Shown in pieces: positions 43,940 to 56,277 of a DNA stretch of 64,000 bases (position 1 is its first letter; each line of letters opens with the position of its first letter). Position numbers and translations under genes: made by a program. The notes under the pieces are model-generated. The model had not been told where the DNA came from. It did not search any database and saw only the letters and a program-made list of their open reading frames with translations. Location of the stretch: contig OX940865.1 in the NCBI GenBank assembly GCA_954871525.1, positions 16,196,606-16,260,605 of the forward strand. Direction: 5' to 3'. Source of the stretch: Parietaria judaica. Taxonomy: Eukaryota > Streptophyta > Magnoliopsida > Rosales > Urticaceae.

Positions 43940-44257
43940 ATGAAGCCCGACAAGCAAGAGAAGAGAGAGGCTCAGTACGCGCACGACGCCGAGCAGCTGC
44001 CGCGAGAGAAGCCGGCCGACAAGCCCGTGGCCGAGCGGTACGAGCGGCAGGAGCGCCACCCCCTGCACGGGAGGGGCGTCGCGAAAGCGCCCCCGAAAGG
44101 CGGGCACGGCGGCAAATTCACGTGGGAGGGTCCCACCGAGGTGGCGGACAGCCTGCTGGCCCCGGCCCCGGCCCCGGCGGCGATAGACGAAGGAGACCCG
44201 AACTACGCCGACGAGGCCGAGGCCGAGGCGGAGGCGGCGGAGAAGAGGGTGGCTTGA
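43940..44257 (+). CDS. Small charged disordered protein with GGHGGKFTWEGP motif
   Basis: This encodes 105 aa in a single exon, strongly GC-rich against the AT-rich surroundings. The sequence is hydrophilic and rich in Glu, Lys, Arg, Asp, Ala and Pro, with no signal peptide or membrane segment. The middle part has KAPPKGGHGGKFTWEGP (residues about 49-65). After it come an Ala-Pro repeat (LAPAPAPAAI), DEGDPNYADE and an acidic Glu-Ala repeat. Similar short plant proteins with this Gly-Gly-Lys-Phe-Thr-Trp core are often annotated as hyaluronan/mRNA-binding-like; I recall this only as an annotation tradition and cannot confirm function. The TATA box, CT-rich leader and clean stop support a real gene. 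It may be a nucleic-acid-binding or stress-related disordered protein. Confidence 0.75.
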   Translation: MKPDKQEKREAQYAHDAEQLPREKPADKPVAERYERQERHPLHGRGVAKAPPKGGHGGKFTWEGPTEVADSLLAPAPAPAAIDEGDPNYADEAEAEAEAAEKRVA

Positions 44258-46577
44258 GAGGCTCGCTAAGAATAATTTGCTCGCCATAGTCAGCGGTGTG
44301 ATCGGGTGTCGTGTTGTATTACGTAGCTTGGTTTGTGATTTCTGATCTTTGTTGTGTAAATTGTGCAACTTTTTTTCTTAATTAATGGTGTTTTAATTTA
44401 AGCATACAAATTCGATTAATAGTGTTTCTATGTTTAAAGACTTTCATTGTGTTTAACGTATTATTTTATCCTTGTCCATTAATTTGATCAATTCGGTTTA
44501 AATTTTATTAGTGTTTAGTTGTATTTATGTCTTGTGTTTGTTGCCAAGTTGGGCTTTCTGGCAAGCTGATCACCCTGATCATATGGGCTTGGGCTCTGAC
44601 TACTCAAATAATTTGATGAAGTGGGCCCAATGGATTTTCTAAAGCGTGAAAAATAATAAACTACTTGTCGTTTATATTTAAGATTCGTAGACCAACGTTA
44701 ACTACACTCATAACCAGTCTCGGTCCCAAATTTCATTACGGAAACGGAAAAAAAGACGAGATCGCTTACCGTTAGTCTAAATTTACGGGTTCGTTAGCAT
44801 GCTACATTAACCAAAGTAAATTATTAAAAACAAATGGCCGTTTTTAAATTATAAGTGATGACCTAGTACGGAATTTGACAAAATTGAATATGTCTAAAGT
44901 GTAGACAAATTACTTCAAAATAACTAATGGGCTTGAGCTAATTACTCATTTAACCCTAAACTAGTAGTAGTGACTCTCATCGTTAATAAGCACTCTTAAT
45001 TGGTTTGGGCTTAATTATTTCGTATTATTTGTTATTATTGTTAAAACTTACTTCAAATTCTAAAAAATAAACATAAATTATTCCCAACAACGTTTGTGGA
45101 AATTATTTTATAAAACAAAATGAATAAATGTGTTTATGTATTTTTAATTAGAAATTAGAAGGTAAAAACGATTATTAGAAGGAAAGTCTGGCCCAGTATT
45201 TTGCGGTCCTGGCAAAAAAGAACCGCAAAAAAGAAAATATTACGTTTTTTTTTTACCATTTTTTCTTATTTAGACTTAATACGCCATGGCCATATGAGTT
45301 AGACCGGTACATGGGCAACTTGTACAAATACCTCATAAAATACTAGGTTGGAGATAAATTAATATCGATAATCTCGATACAACAATAAATCAACAAGTAA
45401 TCCACGATAGCTCGTGACAAGTTCTCTCTTAATTTTAACTACTTCATTTACCACATAAATTCACGAGCTTGGGATAACAGCATAATCTCGTAATATTTGA
45501 CGGTTTAGACCTACCAAGGTGAAATAATAAATTTATTTAGTAAGTACTTGATTAAATATAAATAATTTTATTAATGGAATATCGACATGATATTTTTCAT
45601 TACTAACGTACGTGACATGTGTGTTGTAGGCTACAGAAAGAGGTTCGTTCGAGAATCATTGATGGCTTGCCTTGCTTTTTTTTATACACTCAAATTGTTT
45701 TTTCACCAAGTTAAGCAGACACTCATATCATTGGAGACATTATTGAAATCATCAAAGGTTTTTTATGCTTTCAATGGCAGATTTTAAAAATTGCACGACA
45801 CAACACAGATCTCTGAAGAGATAGGGTCAGTGTATGGGCAATTTCATGAATAATAATAATGCCAATAATTTATGTTATATTAATATATATTTTTATTAGC
45901 ATTTTGTATGATATATTTTATATGCTTTGTTAATGATTTTTCATTTGCGCATAGTAAGTCATTTTTTTAGGAAATTATTTTGTGAGCATAATCTAAATGA
46001 GACGCTCAATACGAACCAACTAGCTACGAGGATAAGGAATACACATATTTAGAACTAAAAAATTTAATAATTATTTAAAAATTTAATAATAAACCAGACA
46101 AATCTAAACATTCTAATCATATATAATTTGAAATCTAGATTTTTCATATATATTGCATAATGGAGACTCGTGTCTTATTATGTTTTTAGGTTAAGCATTG
46201 ATGTATTATTAGCAAATCCAAGTGTTTATTGGACCACGTAGTATGCTATTAAATTATTGTGATTATTATTATTATTATTATTTGGATTTGGATTTGGTTC
46301 GTGATGTTTGTAGCATTATTAGTAAACATCCACGGATATATACCTTTAATAATTGTATTGGTACGTAAAGGGACCATAGTCTAGCTAATTAGCTACTCAT
46401 TTCTATAATTAAGATTTTCTTTTGTAAGAACTATTTGCGTACTGGCCCATCAATTTATACGGGTGTGCGAATATGGCATTACTTGTAAAATAAAATAAAA
46501 AAATAGCGTCAAAATGTTCTCTCACATTTGTTGATTTTTAAGCAATACAAAACACTTCACAATATCGGTATCGTAAC
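44258..46577. other. 3' flank and AT-rich intergenic sequence, no gene seen
   Basis: Only short random frames occur. A GC-richer patch near 44540-44640 and an (ATT)n run near 46265 are present, neither of which was assigned. Confidence 0.5.
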
Positions 46578-46833
46578 GGTAAATTGCGGCAATAATGCAC
46601 AGCTTTTGGTCAACACGGGTTTTAGGTGCTGGCAAAAATGCACAACCTGTGTTGACCGTGAAATTTGTTGGTCCTTCTGGTAAGGACGTTTTACTGTGGT
46701 GATGTGGACATTACCAGAAGGACCAACAAATTTTACGGTCAACGCAGGTTGTGCATTTTTGCCAACACTTTGAAAGATTACGAACTTAAAACCCCTGTTG
46801 ACCAAAGGTTGTGGATTATTGCCGCAATTTACC
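46578..46833. mobile_element. Small MITE, 256 bp, GGTAAATTGCGGCAATAATG ends
   Basis: Left end GGTAAATTGCGGCAATAATG is mirrored at the right (ATTATTGCCGCAATTTACC). The arms continue with GGTCAACACGGG/CCCCTGTTGACC and TTTGTTGGTCCTTCTGGTAA with its inverse. It resembles the Mutator-type ends seen elsewhere in the window. The flanks give at best a 7-of-9 duplication, with the boundary uncertain by two bases. Confidence 0.75.
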
Positions 46834-48842
46834 TTTATCATAAACAGTTAGTAACTTTCCATTTACGTGTTTTTCTCATTTTGTGTGAATATGCTTTAAT
46901 GGAAAGACCCGAGTTCCAAGATTCACATAAACCAGAGCTTTACCACAAATCATTTCATGATTGTTTAAGGCAATTTTCACTATTAATAAATAATATTTAA
47001 CTTCTTTTTTTTTCTCTTGGCGTTACATTTATATTTAGAACCAAGCTAAAGGAGTTGCGCAATTTCCGCAATAAAAGGGTTATTTCCGCGTCAAATGTAT
47101 AATCAATGACATATTGCCTCTATTTTTCTAAATGCCGGGTCAATTTCGCACACCCCTCTTAATTAAAAGGCCAAACCCGGCAATTAACCCACTGAATAAA
47201 TGGGAACTACTAAATTAAATGATGATATTAATAATCATCAGAGTACATATGCATACGTGGGAGCTGAAGAACCTGCACATAGATTCCACGTAGCGATCCA
47301 TTAAATATTGATAATTAAATTTACTTATATAGCACATGTTAGTGTCGTTGTACATCAAAAATTAATTAAAGTTAATGCAAGTTATGCTATATTAATAGTA
47401 AATTCCTAATCCTAAGGGACAATACTTTTGGTGGGGTTTGCGAAGTAGGATTTAAAAATAAAGAAATAATTTCGATATATAAGACTATTTATGTGTATTA
47501 ATATGCTTTTTAAATTATGTGAAAGACTTTCTATATTAGTCTACTTATGTGTATTATAACTAATTGAAAAGTGCATGCAAGTGGAAATTACTCATGGTAC
47601 GTAACGTGATACTATTACTATTTAGTAGTGTCTTAGTAGAATTAAAAATAAAAAATATTTATCTAATCAGGCAGTTTAAATTCTCGGTCTTATCTTTTGT
47701 TTTATGGTCGAAATGATTATCGTTTCTTTTCATATGAATCTCAATTGGCTTAATAATCCCAAATCGGAATAATTAATTATCAATCATATTTAGCATTGTT
47801 CAAGTAGTTCACACTTCACACAATGATTTATAGCGAATAATAAATAATTTTATTAATTTTTATATATAAAGAATGAGTGACAACTTTCCCAACTTATAAA
47901 TAATTTACTGAAGATTACAGCATGACCTTTCATTTTTTCTTTTTGGTTAAAAAGTATTTTACTTTTTAAATAATATGGGTATTGACGGTTTTCTATTAAT
48001 ATTGTTATTAATTTATGGCTATTGCTTTTAATTTGCTCACATAATTTTGATAAATAGATTGATTAAATTTACTTATAGTATTAAATTGAACAATTATTGG
48101 TACGAATTAGATTTTTTTAATATCATAATGTGATTCAAACTCGATTAAAAAAAAAAAACTGAAAATTGAAAAAATAGTAAAAGTTATTTTTAACTTTAAT
48201 AGTTCAGATTTTGAAGAGCCTAACGAATACCCTAAAAATATTCACCCCCTAGATTAAATACTATAAAACAAAATGAAAAGATAAATTGCACTAACAGGAA
48301 ACTTGAAAAATAGGATTATATTGATTATATTTTAAAATAAAATATTGGATGCAACGTATAATATAACTAAACTAACATGAAAGCTCATTATTTAAAAAAA
48401 TATATGATAAGAGATGTATATTATTTTGGTTACACCTGTTTATGAAGTATGAACCCACCAACCAAAATTTGCCCATAGATTTAACAAACTGGATATTATT
48501 ATCTAGGACTAGACCCAAAACAGAGATAAAAGAAAATGACAATGTGATCAAGTGTATCATATTTAATATTATTTAATTCGACAAAAATAATACAGCATCA
48601 ACAAAGTGAATCTCGAACGAGGAATCTATAAATTGATAGTCCTTTTAAATGATATAATATCTATATCAGATCGATCGGGTAGTGGCCTGTAAACATGCAC
48701 AAATCTCATATAATTACTCATGATTAAATGCATACATATTATATTTACTTCATAAAACCAAGGGAGTACTATAAAAAGTGAAAAAAACTAATTACCAGAA
48801 GAAGAAAAAAGTAATAAAGAAACCAAGACAACACCCAAAATA

Positions 48843-48891
<49 letters not shown>

Positions 48892-49904
48892 ATTGTAATA
48901 AACTTACATTGAATTATTGAGTCAGCAATGAACAATAAGCATGTAGGCTCGATTTTCACATTTTTGTCAATTAAAATAGTTCCCGTCTTTAACATTTGAG
49001 CTTGTACTTTTGAGATTAAGATCTAACGAAATTGGCTCACAAAAAAAAACTTAAAATAATGTAAATAAATAAATAAAAATAAGGATTTGCATGCGAGCTA
49101 AGAGAATTAACAAAGTTTATAATTTTCTGTCAAATGAATATCACCGATAATGAAATCATGATAATGTCATCACTGATAACTTATCTTTTGAGTATCAAAA
49201 TTAGCCAAAGAACACTCTTTTAATCTAAATTTATCAACAAATAGATGCCTAAGACATTGAATTTTGATCGTAGTAAGCTTTGATAAAAATCTTATATTGA
49301 AACAGTATATATAGACTTTATAACAACGCTTATAACGGTCTCTATTAATTGTCAATTGTTTTTAAAATGATACTTTAATATGATATCATAGCCTACTAAT
49401 CTCAAACGAGAATGAGTCTAAAATTAGGGTGAAATTGGTCCACATTGGTATGTAATTCTCCAAATTCTTGACCGATATCATTATTTTCAAAAAAAATAAA
49501 TTTAAAAAACAAGAACCGATTTCACATAATGTAAAAAGAACCAATTCAATTTAGTACACAATTTTTTTATTTTTTTATTTTTTTTATTTTTGTTATCGGG
49601 CATTTCGTTAATGTAAGTATTTAATTAATAATCCAAAATATATACATATTTACCCGTAATAAATATTTTTCATTTATTACATAAAAATAAAACGAACTAT
49701 TATAGAGTACTAGATAAATAAATGATAGTAACTTATAAAACTAAAAATAAAAAATAAACATTTAATATTCAAAATAATACAAAAACTTATTATTCCATAT
49801 TTTTTATTTTGGTTTACTATAAAAAAAAATCAACCGAAGCACATACTTAGTTTATGTAACTACACCAAATATATGTTAATATGTGAAGCCTAATTTAATT
49901 GAGA
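46834..49904. other. AT-rich intergenic sequence with a (TA)n tract
   Basis: No gene or element was recognised. A (TA)n microsatellite lies at about 48842-48888. The short open frames rich in Tyr-Ile are translations of it. Confidence 0.55.
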
Positions 49905-50430
49905 AAGTCATGATCAGCCTAGGGGTAATTTTGGAATTTCCTCTATGTTGCTTTTAGACTTTCTTGATGGAAAAGTTGTCTTCTTGACAAGCTTTGACCA
50001 AGGCTGAAAAAGAGAGCTCGGTGAGTTTCTTCCTCCTTGTGATAGAGAGAAAAGGTGAGAGCTTTGTGTAAAAAGCTTAGAGAGAAAACTTGTCTTGTGA
50101 GGGCTTTAGTTTCTCTGTTTCAACCTCCATTTTTTGTTGTGGGTGTGTTGTTCTTGCTGTGGGCACACCAAGAAAAAAGGGCAGAACAAGGGGTTTTGTT
50201 CTTGAGTGAGAAACACTTGTAAACACAAGGGAAGAGTGAGTGAGCTCGAGGGTGTACTCGAACAACTCTGTTGGAGATTCTAGTGGATCATATTTGCAAG
50301 CGGCAAGTTGACGTACCTCCCGCATTTGGGGCGAACCACTATAATCTCCGGTGTCACTTTATTTCGTTTCTCGCTATTATTTCGTGTTCGGTTCAAGAGG
50401 ATTTGGTGCTTATTCCCTAATTGATTTCAC
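49905..50430 (+). mobile_element. Copia-like LTR fragment
   Basis: Contains the block TGCAAGCGGCAAGTTGACGT, then GGGGCGAACCACTATAATCT and CCGGTGTCACTTTATTTCG, shared in order with the LTR at 39468-39899. No primer-binding site or polyprotein follows, and the exact ends are not visible, so this is a solo LTR or a truncated one. The open frame on the minus strand inside it is not retroelement protein. Confidence 0.6.
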
Positions 50431-51030
50431 TTTTAAGCCGAAATTGTTATTTAATTGAATTAGATCTATTGAATTTCAGTTTACTAATCTTTTTCAATGT
50501 ATAGTGACTCCTTTTAACCTAGTACGGGTGAAAATAAAAAAAAATGATTAGCAAACTGAAAAATGTATAAAATTTGTAAATTATTATGGGTGAGGAGGCA
50601 TATTATGAATCCCGGGTAAAAAAAATGTATAAGGAATAAACAAAATTTATAAATGTTTTACGGTCGTGACAAGAGAATAAAACTTTGATTAATTGAGGCG
50701 ACATTGGTTTAAAGTGAAAAATAGTTAAAGTCAACAAATGTGAGGCAACATATTTTTCTTTTAATTCGTTTGATGGACATCATTTTTACATAGTGTTATA
50801 TAACCATATATCATATACACATTTATGTGCTCAACCAGTTATCTAGCATTTTTCTCATCAAAATTCGATATAAAAAAATATATAAAATAAATATACCAAA
50901 AAATGTGTGGCTTTACATTAATCTAGTTTAAATATTGTTACTGTTATTTTTTCACTTTCGACTTTTACCGCCTCAATTATAGTCACAATTGTCTCAGATT
51001 CTACTGTCAATGGTAAAGATCCAGACACAC

Positions 51031-51031
51031 A

Positions 51032-51075
<44 letters not shown>
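51031..51075. repeat. (TA)n microsatellite
   Basis: About 22 TA units; surrounding sequence (50431-52080) is AT-rich with no gene seen. Confidence 0.9.
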
Positions 51076-51080
<5 letters not shown>

Positions 51081-52080
51081 TAAATTCACAAAATAACTCG
51101 TGGTTACCAGTGGAGGAGAGTGGTAAGGAGTAAGGACGAGAAAGGACAGCTAATAGCCACAAAATACAGTAGAGCTTTCAACATTTTACCTTAAATAATC
51201 ATGTTTTGTAATCTAATTTAAATTATAAGTTTATAACTAATATATTTAATTGAAAGGTTAAGCATAATAAAGCATATATTATTGATTATTAAAGAAGTGA
51301 CTTAAACATATAATATATATCAAATTATCATATGGGATTGGTATCTGTGATTTCTCTTGGATCTTAATAATATAAAACTGGTCCATATACAGTTAAATAA
51401 CTAATAAAGTACAAACTCCTAAGCGCGTGCCTATAAGCTCCCAGGTAAGCTAGGTATAACACACGTGATGTCTTATATAATGGATAATGGTGTATAAAAC
51501 TATAAATATGGGGTTAATAAGTGTATAAATTTCAAAGTTGTAAAATAGAGGCGGTATATTTTTGGTAGCGTTCGTTTGCGTTTTTTTGTTTTAATTTTTT
51601 GTTTGTATTTTTTTAAATGATTAACTTTATATATTGAAAATGCGTTTGCTATGTATCTATCAATGTATCATTCTTAAAGTAAAGATAATAAAATAAAAAA
51701 ACAAAAAAAAAAACTTCAATAAATGTGAATGTAAGAGAGAAATCGTAAAAGTATAGAAAAGTAAGAAAGTCGGATCTTAATTTGTCTTTAAACGAGAAAA
51801 AAAGGTGAGAACACATATATTTGATTTTTTTTGTTCCCTTCGTAAAATTATAAAATAAAAAATAATTCATGATTTTCAGTTAGCATTAAGCTAAAGATGT
51901 GTGACTTGAGATTATAAAGAATAATGCGTTGGAAAGAAATTAGAAAAAAAATGTTAGTATGTAATATTGAGTGCTTAACGTTAATGAAACAATGATCAGA
52001 CGGAAATAAAAAAATCTATTATACAATTTTTAAGTATTAATTTCATACAATTTATACATATACTTTTCATTTTATCCAAC

Positions 52081-52600
52081 TTTAAATACTTATGTAAGCA
52101 TTCACATGTGGTCAATGTGAGAAGAATTTATTGTTGATTTTTCCTTCTTTCCCTCTCATATTTTATGACGTTTTTATTTTATTATCATGCCAATAAATTT
52201 TGTATTTTAATGACCTGAGCTCGTTGTGTTATTCCTTAAAACTCGACGACTTTGATTGGATTATATTAAAATCCAAGTATTCGTTATTCAAGATGATATA
52301 GCCATGATTGTTTTTATGAGCACAACAAAAATATGTTATCTCATAACTTTAAATACTTACGTTATCTCTATAGTCTATACAGATGTGAGAAGAATTTATT
52401 ATTGATTATTCTTTCTTTCCCTCTCATATTTTATGACGTTTTTATTTTATTATCATGCCAATAATTTTTGTATTTTAATGATCTTGAGATCGTTGTGTTT
52501 ATTCCTTTAAACTCAACTACTTTGATTGGATTATATTAAAATCCAAATATTCGTTATTCAAGATGAAATAGCCATGATTGTTTTTATGAACACAACAAAT
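52081..52600 (+). repeat. Tandem duplication, unit ~267 bp
   Basis: Unit 1 (52081-52347) and unit 2 (52348-about 52600) share GTGAGAAGAATTTATT, CCCTCTCATATTTTATGACG, ATTATCATGCCAATAA, CTTTGATTGGATTATATTAA and AGCCATGATTGTTTTTATGA in order. They differ by scattered substitutions and small indels, so the duplication is not very recent. Non-coding. Confidence 0.9.
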
Positions 52601-53136
52601 AAATGTTTTTCGTTGGCATAATAATGTGGACATCGAATAGTTTTATACTCTTTGCTTTTTTTTTTTCTTTTTCTTCTTTCTTGCATATTAAACTCATTTA
52701 AAGATTTATCATCCTTTTTATTTTTATTTTATTTTTTTTGCTCAAATTAATTGATTATACGCTCTTGTAATTCATTTTCATGAGCTATTTATCTCCATAT
52801 TTCTTTTCATAGTTATATTCCAAAAAACTTTGTTTCCAAATTTATAATTGTTATTACAAAATAAAAATAAAAATCATTTTCATCGATAATTTTGAAATTT
52901 GTATAATAATTTATTGTAGAATTAAGTTGTGAAGCTTAATTCATTGTGACCGTTATTGGAACTCTTCGCAAATTAAGCATATGTAGAGTGTTTCGAGGGT
53001 ATTTCTAGATATTTCACTTGTTTTCGATGTAACCCTAGTTTTAATATCAAAAGTTTGTGATCGCTAGCTATATATGTTAATTAGTGTGTAGCACAAAAGA
53101 GAGTGATATGGGATCAGTCCTAACATCGGGACTCCA

Positions 53137-53348
53137 ATTTTTACTTGTTTTTTAATGGGTGACTATATCGGCTAATGTTACAATGCACTCTCGTATTATT
53201 AGATATATATTCAGTGTAAAAACATGTAACACTATTGACCAAGTTTATATATGTAAAGAGTGCACTCATTTCGAGTCCCATAAAGATTGAACCCGTGACT
53301 TCTTGAATGAATTTGTAGTGAATTATCACTAGGCCAAACAAGCTTTAT
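53137..53348 (-). mobile_element. tRNA-derived SINE with 16-bp TSD, minus strand
   Basis: Minus strand head: TTTGGCCTAGTGATAA (A box) and CGGGTTCAATCTTT (B box), body sharing AATAGTGTTACATGTTT with the SINE at 16270. It is flanked by TAACATCGGGACTCCA (53121-53136) and TAACATTGGGACTCCA (53349-53364), 15 of 16 identical, the long duplication expected of LINE-mediated insertion. Confidence 0.85.
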
Positions 53349-53364
53349 TAACATTGGGACTCCA

Positions 53365-54856
53365 GTTATATTATATTAATGAAGATTTGCATTATACCTT
53401 TCACACGCAAACCGCTATCAAATTTTTTTAGTGTCACAATATATTTTTTGTGAAAATCTGACTACGCCACTGTAACATTAGTTTTAATCAATTATTTAGG
53501 ATTACTTCAATCATTTATGTTATATTCGTTTTTATATAAATAACATAACTTTTGTGAGCATACTATAATTATCGTAGCTTTAGTATATAATTTCACTTTT
53601 TTTCATGAATTAAATTTATTTGAGGGCTATAGTGTATTTTTTTTCCCATGAGCATATATGAGTCATAATACACTCATAAAATAGTTAAATAGTTATGCAA
53701 AGCAAACATCATGGCCTACATTTTGATGAATTGAAAAAAATTATATTTGCCAATTTTTAATAAATGTGATGAGAAGTCTATGAGTTGGTATTTAGTATTA
53801 ATTTATATACTCTGCGGTCGTCTTTATTTCTTGGTTTGAGATCAAACTTTAGATTTTCTTCAACATTAATATGTCCCCTCAAATTAATTGCTCTAAGCTA
53901 CTTTATGCCCAAGCTTGTTGCATGGTCACACAACAGGCTATCCACGTAATTAATTTTAATTAAATTAATAAAAATATTTTATCAAAATTATACTGAAAGT
54001 GTGCAAATAAATATGACCTCAAGCACAGCATAGCAGCGTGCCAGCCTTCCGATTCCTTTTTGTTTGATCCGATAAATGTAAGTGTAATAATAGAAATAAC
54101 ATTATTTTTCTATATTATATTTAAATATATTGATAACAGAAAATATATATATATATATATATATATTTTGAAGTATAGTATAGAACTTGTGCTTGTGTTG
54201 TTTTGCTATTTTACATACCTAAATGATTATTTGTTTATTCATTAAGTTAATTTAATTAATGTTAATCAAACTCAAATTTATTTAAAGTCATTGATCATTA
54301 TATTATAATTAGAAGTGGTCGACGGCCAAAAATCGGCTTCCTGCATCCGAATGGCCTCAAGTTTCTGCTTGATTCTCGAATTAAGAAATCATAAACACTT
54401 GTAGAAGCCAAAGAAGACAAAGCTCCTTTCACAGCTAATATTTCAGAATTTTAAATGTAAATTACAGGCACAACAATAAAATTTTAAAAAGATTTAAAAA
54501 TCAACAACTTATTATTAAATCAAATTTTACGAGTATGATCATAAAATAAGAAAGATATATTGATATGATTTTGTAAAATAATCATATTTATAAACATTAT
54601 AATATTATAAATAATTTATAAATTTTTATTAAAAATTGAGATATTAAAAAAATCAATTAAATTAGTTTTTTTTCTTTCAAAATTTTTAGTTTATTCTAAA
54701 ATTTCACTTAATTTTTTTAATTTGATATTTTTATAGTAAAATAAAAATAAATTTTTTGTAAATGCGAAAAAATAACAGGCGGCCGGCAACCAAAGCAGTA
54801 GTTCGTTGGCCGACATTTCACCAAAAGTACTCCTATTTAATATTTTATATCTTATT

Positions 54857-54892
<36 letters not shown>

Positions 54893-55573
54893 CAATTAAG
54901 GTGTAAAGTAGCCACTTCTATAAGATTATTAATTGACTATAACCTTTTCTCATAAAGGTACTTCTTTATTTAATGGTTATTAATGTGACAGTTATAAGTA
55001 GGATTAAACAAGTGGTAATTTCAAATTCAACGGGTAGCTTTCAAGGTATATGGAGGATTAATCATTGCTTCTTATCTTCCGAGTAAATGTCCAACATTAT
55101 GCCTTATTGTCTCTGCTTCCCTAGCTTATTTATATTTTTATATTCGATATAAAATATAGTTAACTTCTTTTATATTTTGTATTTAATATTGCATAAACGT
55201 CCTGTAAACTCAATAGAGAATGTAAATTATCTTCCAATTTGTATTGTATATTCTATTTAATTATATTAAATATTTTATGTGCATAAGTTGTATCTACGTG
55301 CGTATTTAATATATTTCAGGCTTAGAAAAAATAAGTAAAAAATTATATAGGGATATATTATATTGTACCTCTAGTATTCATCGAATATATATATTTGACA
55401 ATTAACAAAATTAAACATTGAATTTGAGTTAAGTATTTGATATTCTATATCATTGAATTACAACGTTGGAACTTCACGACATGAAATTTGAAAAACCGGA
55501 ATGAAATCAAACTAAAATACCTTAGTAAAAAATACGGCAAATTTAAAGATTTATTTTGAGGTTGCATATCCGG
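53365..55573. other. AT-rich intergenic sequence, no gene seen
   Basis: Holds (TA)n tracts at about 54145-54166 and 54860-54888. Short GC-richer patches near 54300-54360 were not assigned. Confidence 0.5.
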
Positions 55574-56277
55574 TGTGCTAACGTCTCGGTTGCTCAATCG
55601 AATTGACGACAGTCCTCACAGGCGAACGCAAGTATTTCATCGTGCTTTATCCTCTCTCGCACGTTCCCTTGAACAACTTTTCAAAAAATCTCCCATCTAG
55701 GATAACTCCAAGCCAAACACGCTTAATTTTGGAGTTACTATAAATGTTACTGGAAAAGAAGATGTAACTTGTTAAAATAGATAGTATCAATCAATTCTCT
55801 TAAGCTTTTTTACCGTACAGTCTCATACTTGCATGATCTCGTATAACCGTGCAATCTCATACATGTACCGTCTTCGGAAAGTCCGAACAACATATCCCTT
55901 TGCCCAAGCGATGCGGGATTGCACAACTTACCATTTATTGCCATATCGGCTCAAGGATTGATGATTGTCACAATCACCCCACCTAACGTGGACCTGACAT
56001 CCCCTCGGCCACACTTCGGCTTGGCTCAACTTTGATACCATTTGTAACACTTCCTGCTCTATCGAATTGACTAGTATCCCCACTAGTTGACATGAGTTGG
56101 AAGAAGATACATTTTGTTGACATAAATAATATCAATCCACTCTTTTAAGTCTCTTTGTCCATATATTCTCATAGTTACATAATCTCATTCTCATTAACCA
56201 TGTAGTCTTGTACCTTCGCAGGGTCAAGAGTGCCCCATTAAAACATCTCTATCACTCAAACGATGCGGGATTGCACA
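55574..56277 (-). mobile_element. Cassandra-like TRIM retroelement with 5S-derived LTR
   Basis: Read on the minus strand: 5' LTR 56277-56043 (TGTGCAATCCCGCATCG ... AAGTGTTACA), then a primer-binding site (ATGGTATCAAAGTTGAGCC, close to the initiator-Met tRNA site), a 117-bp non-coding middle, and 3' LTR 55925-55574 (same TGTGCAATCCCGCATCG start). The 3' LTR carries a 5S rRNA-like stretch, AACTCCAAAATTAAGCGTG (minus, 55736-55718) followed by CTAGATGGGAG (55700-55690). These match the box A and box C regions of 5S, the hallmark of Cassandra. The 5' LTR lacks this domain. No 5-bp target duplication was seen. Confidence 0.8.

Noticed and set aside
43907..44368. A 153-residue frame on the minus strand opposite the small GC-rich gene
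   Set aside because: Shadow of the GC-rich plus-strand gene; Leu/Arg-rich low complexity without promoter support.
48792..48995. Open frames rich in Tyr-Ile repeats (also at 39000, 54060 and 61623)
   Set aside because: They are translations of (TA)n microsatellites.
50077..50325. An 82-residue frame on the minus strand
   Set aside because: It lies wholly inside a Copia-like LTR and matches no retroelement protein.
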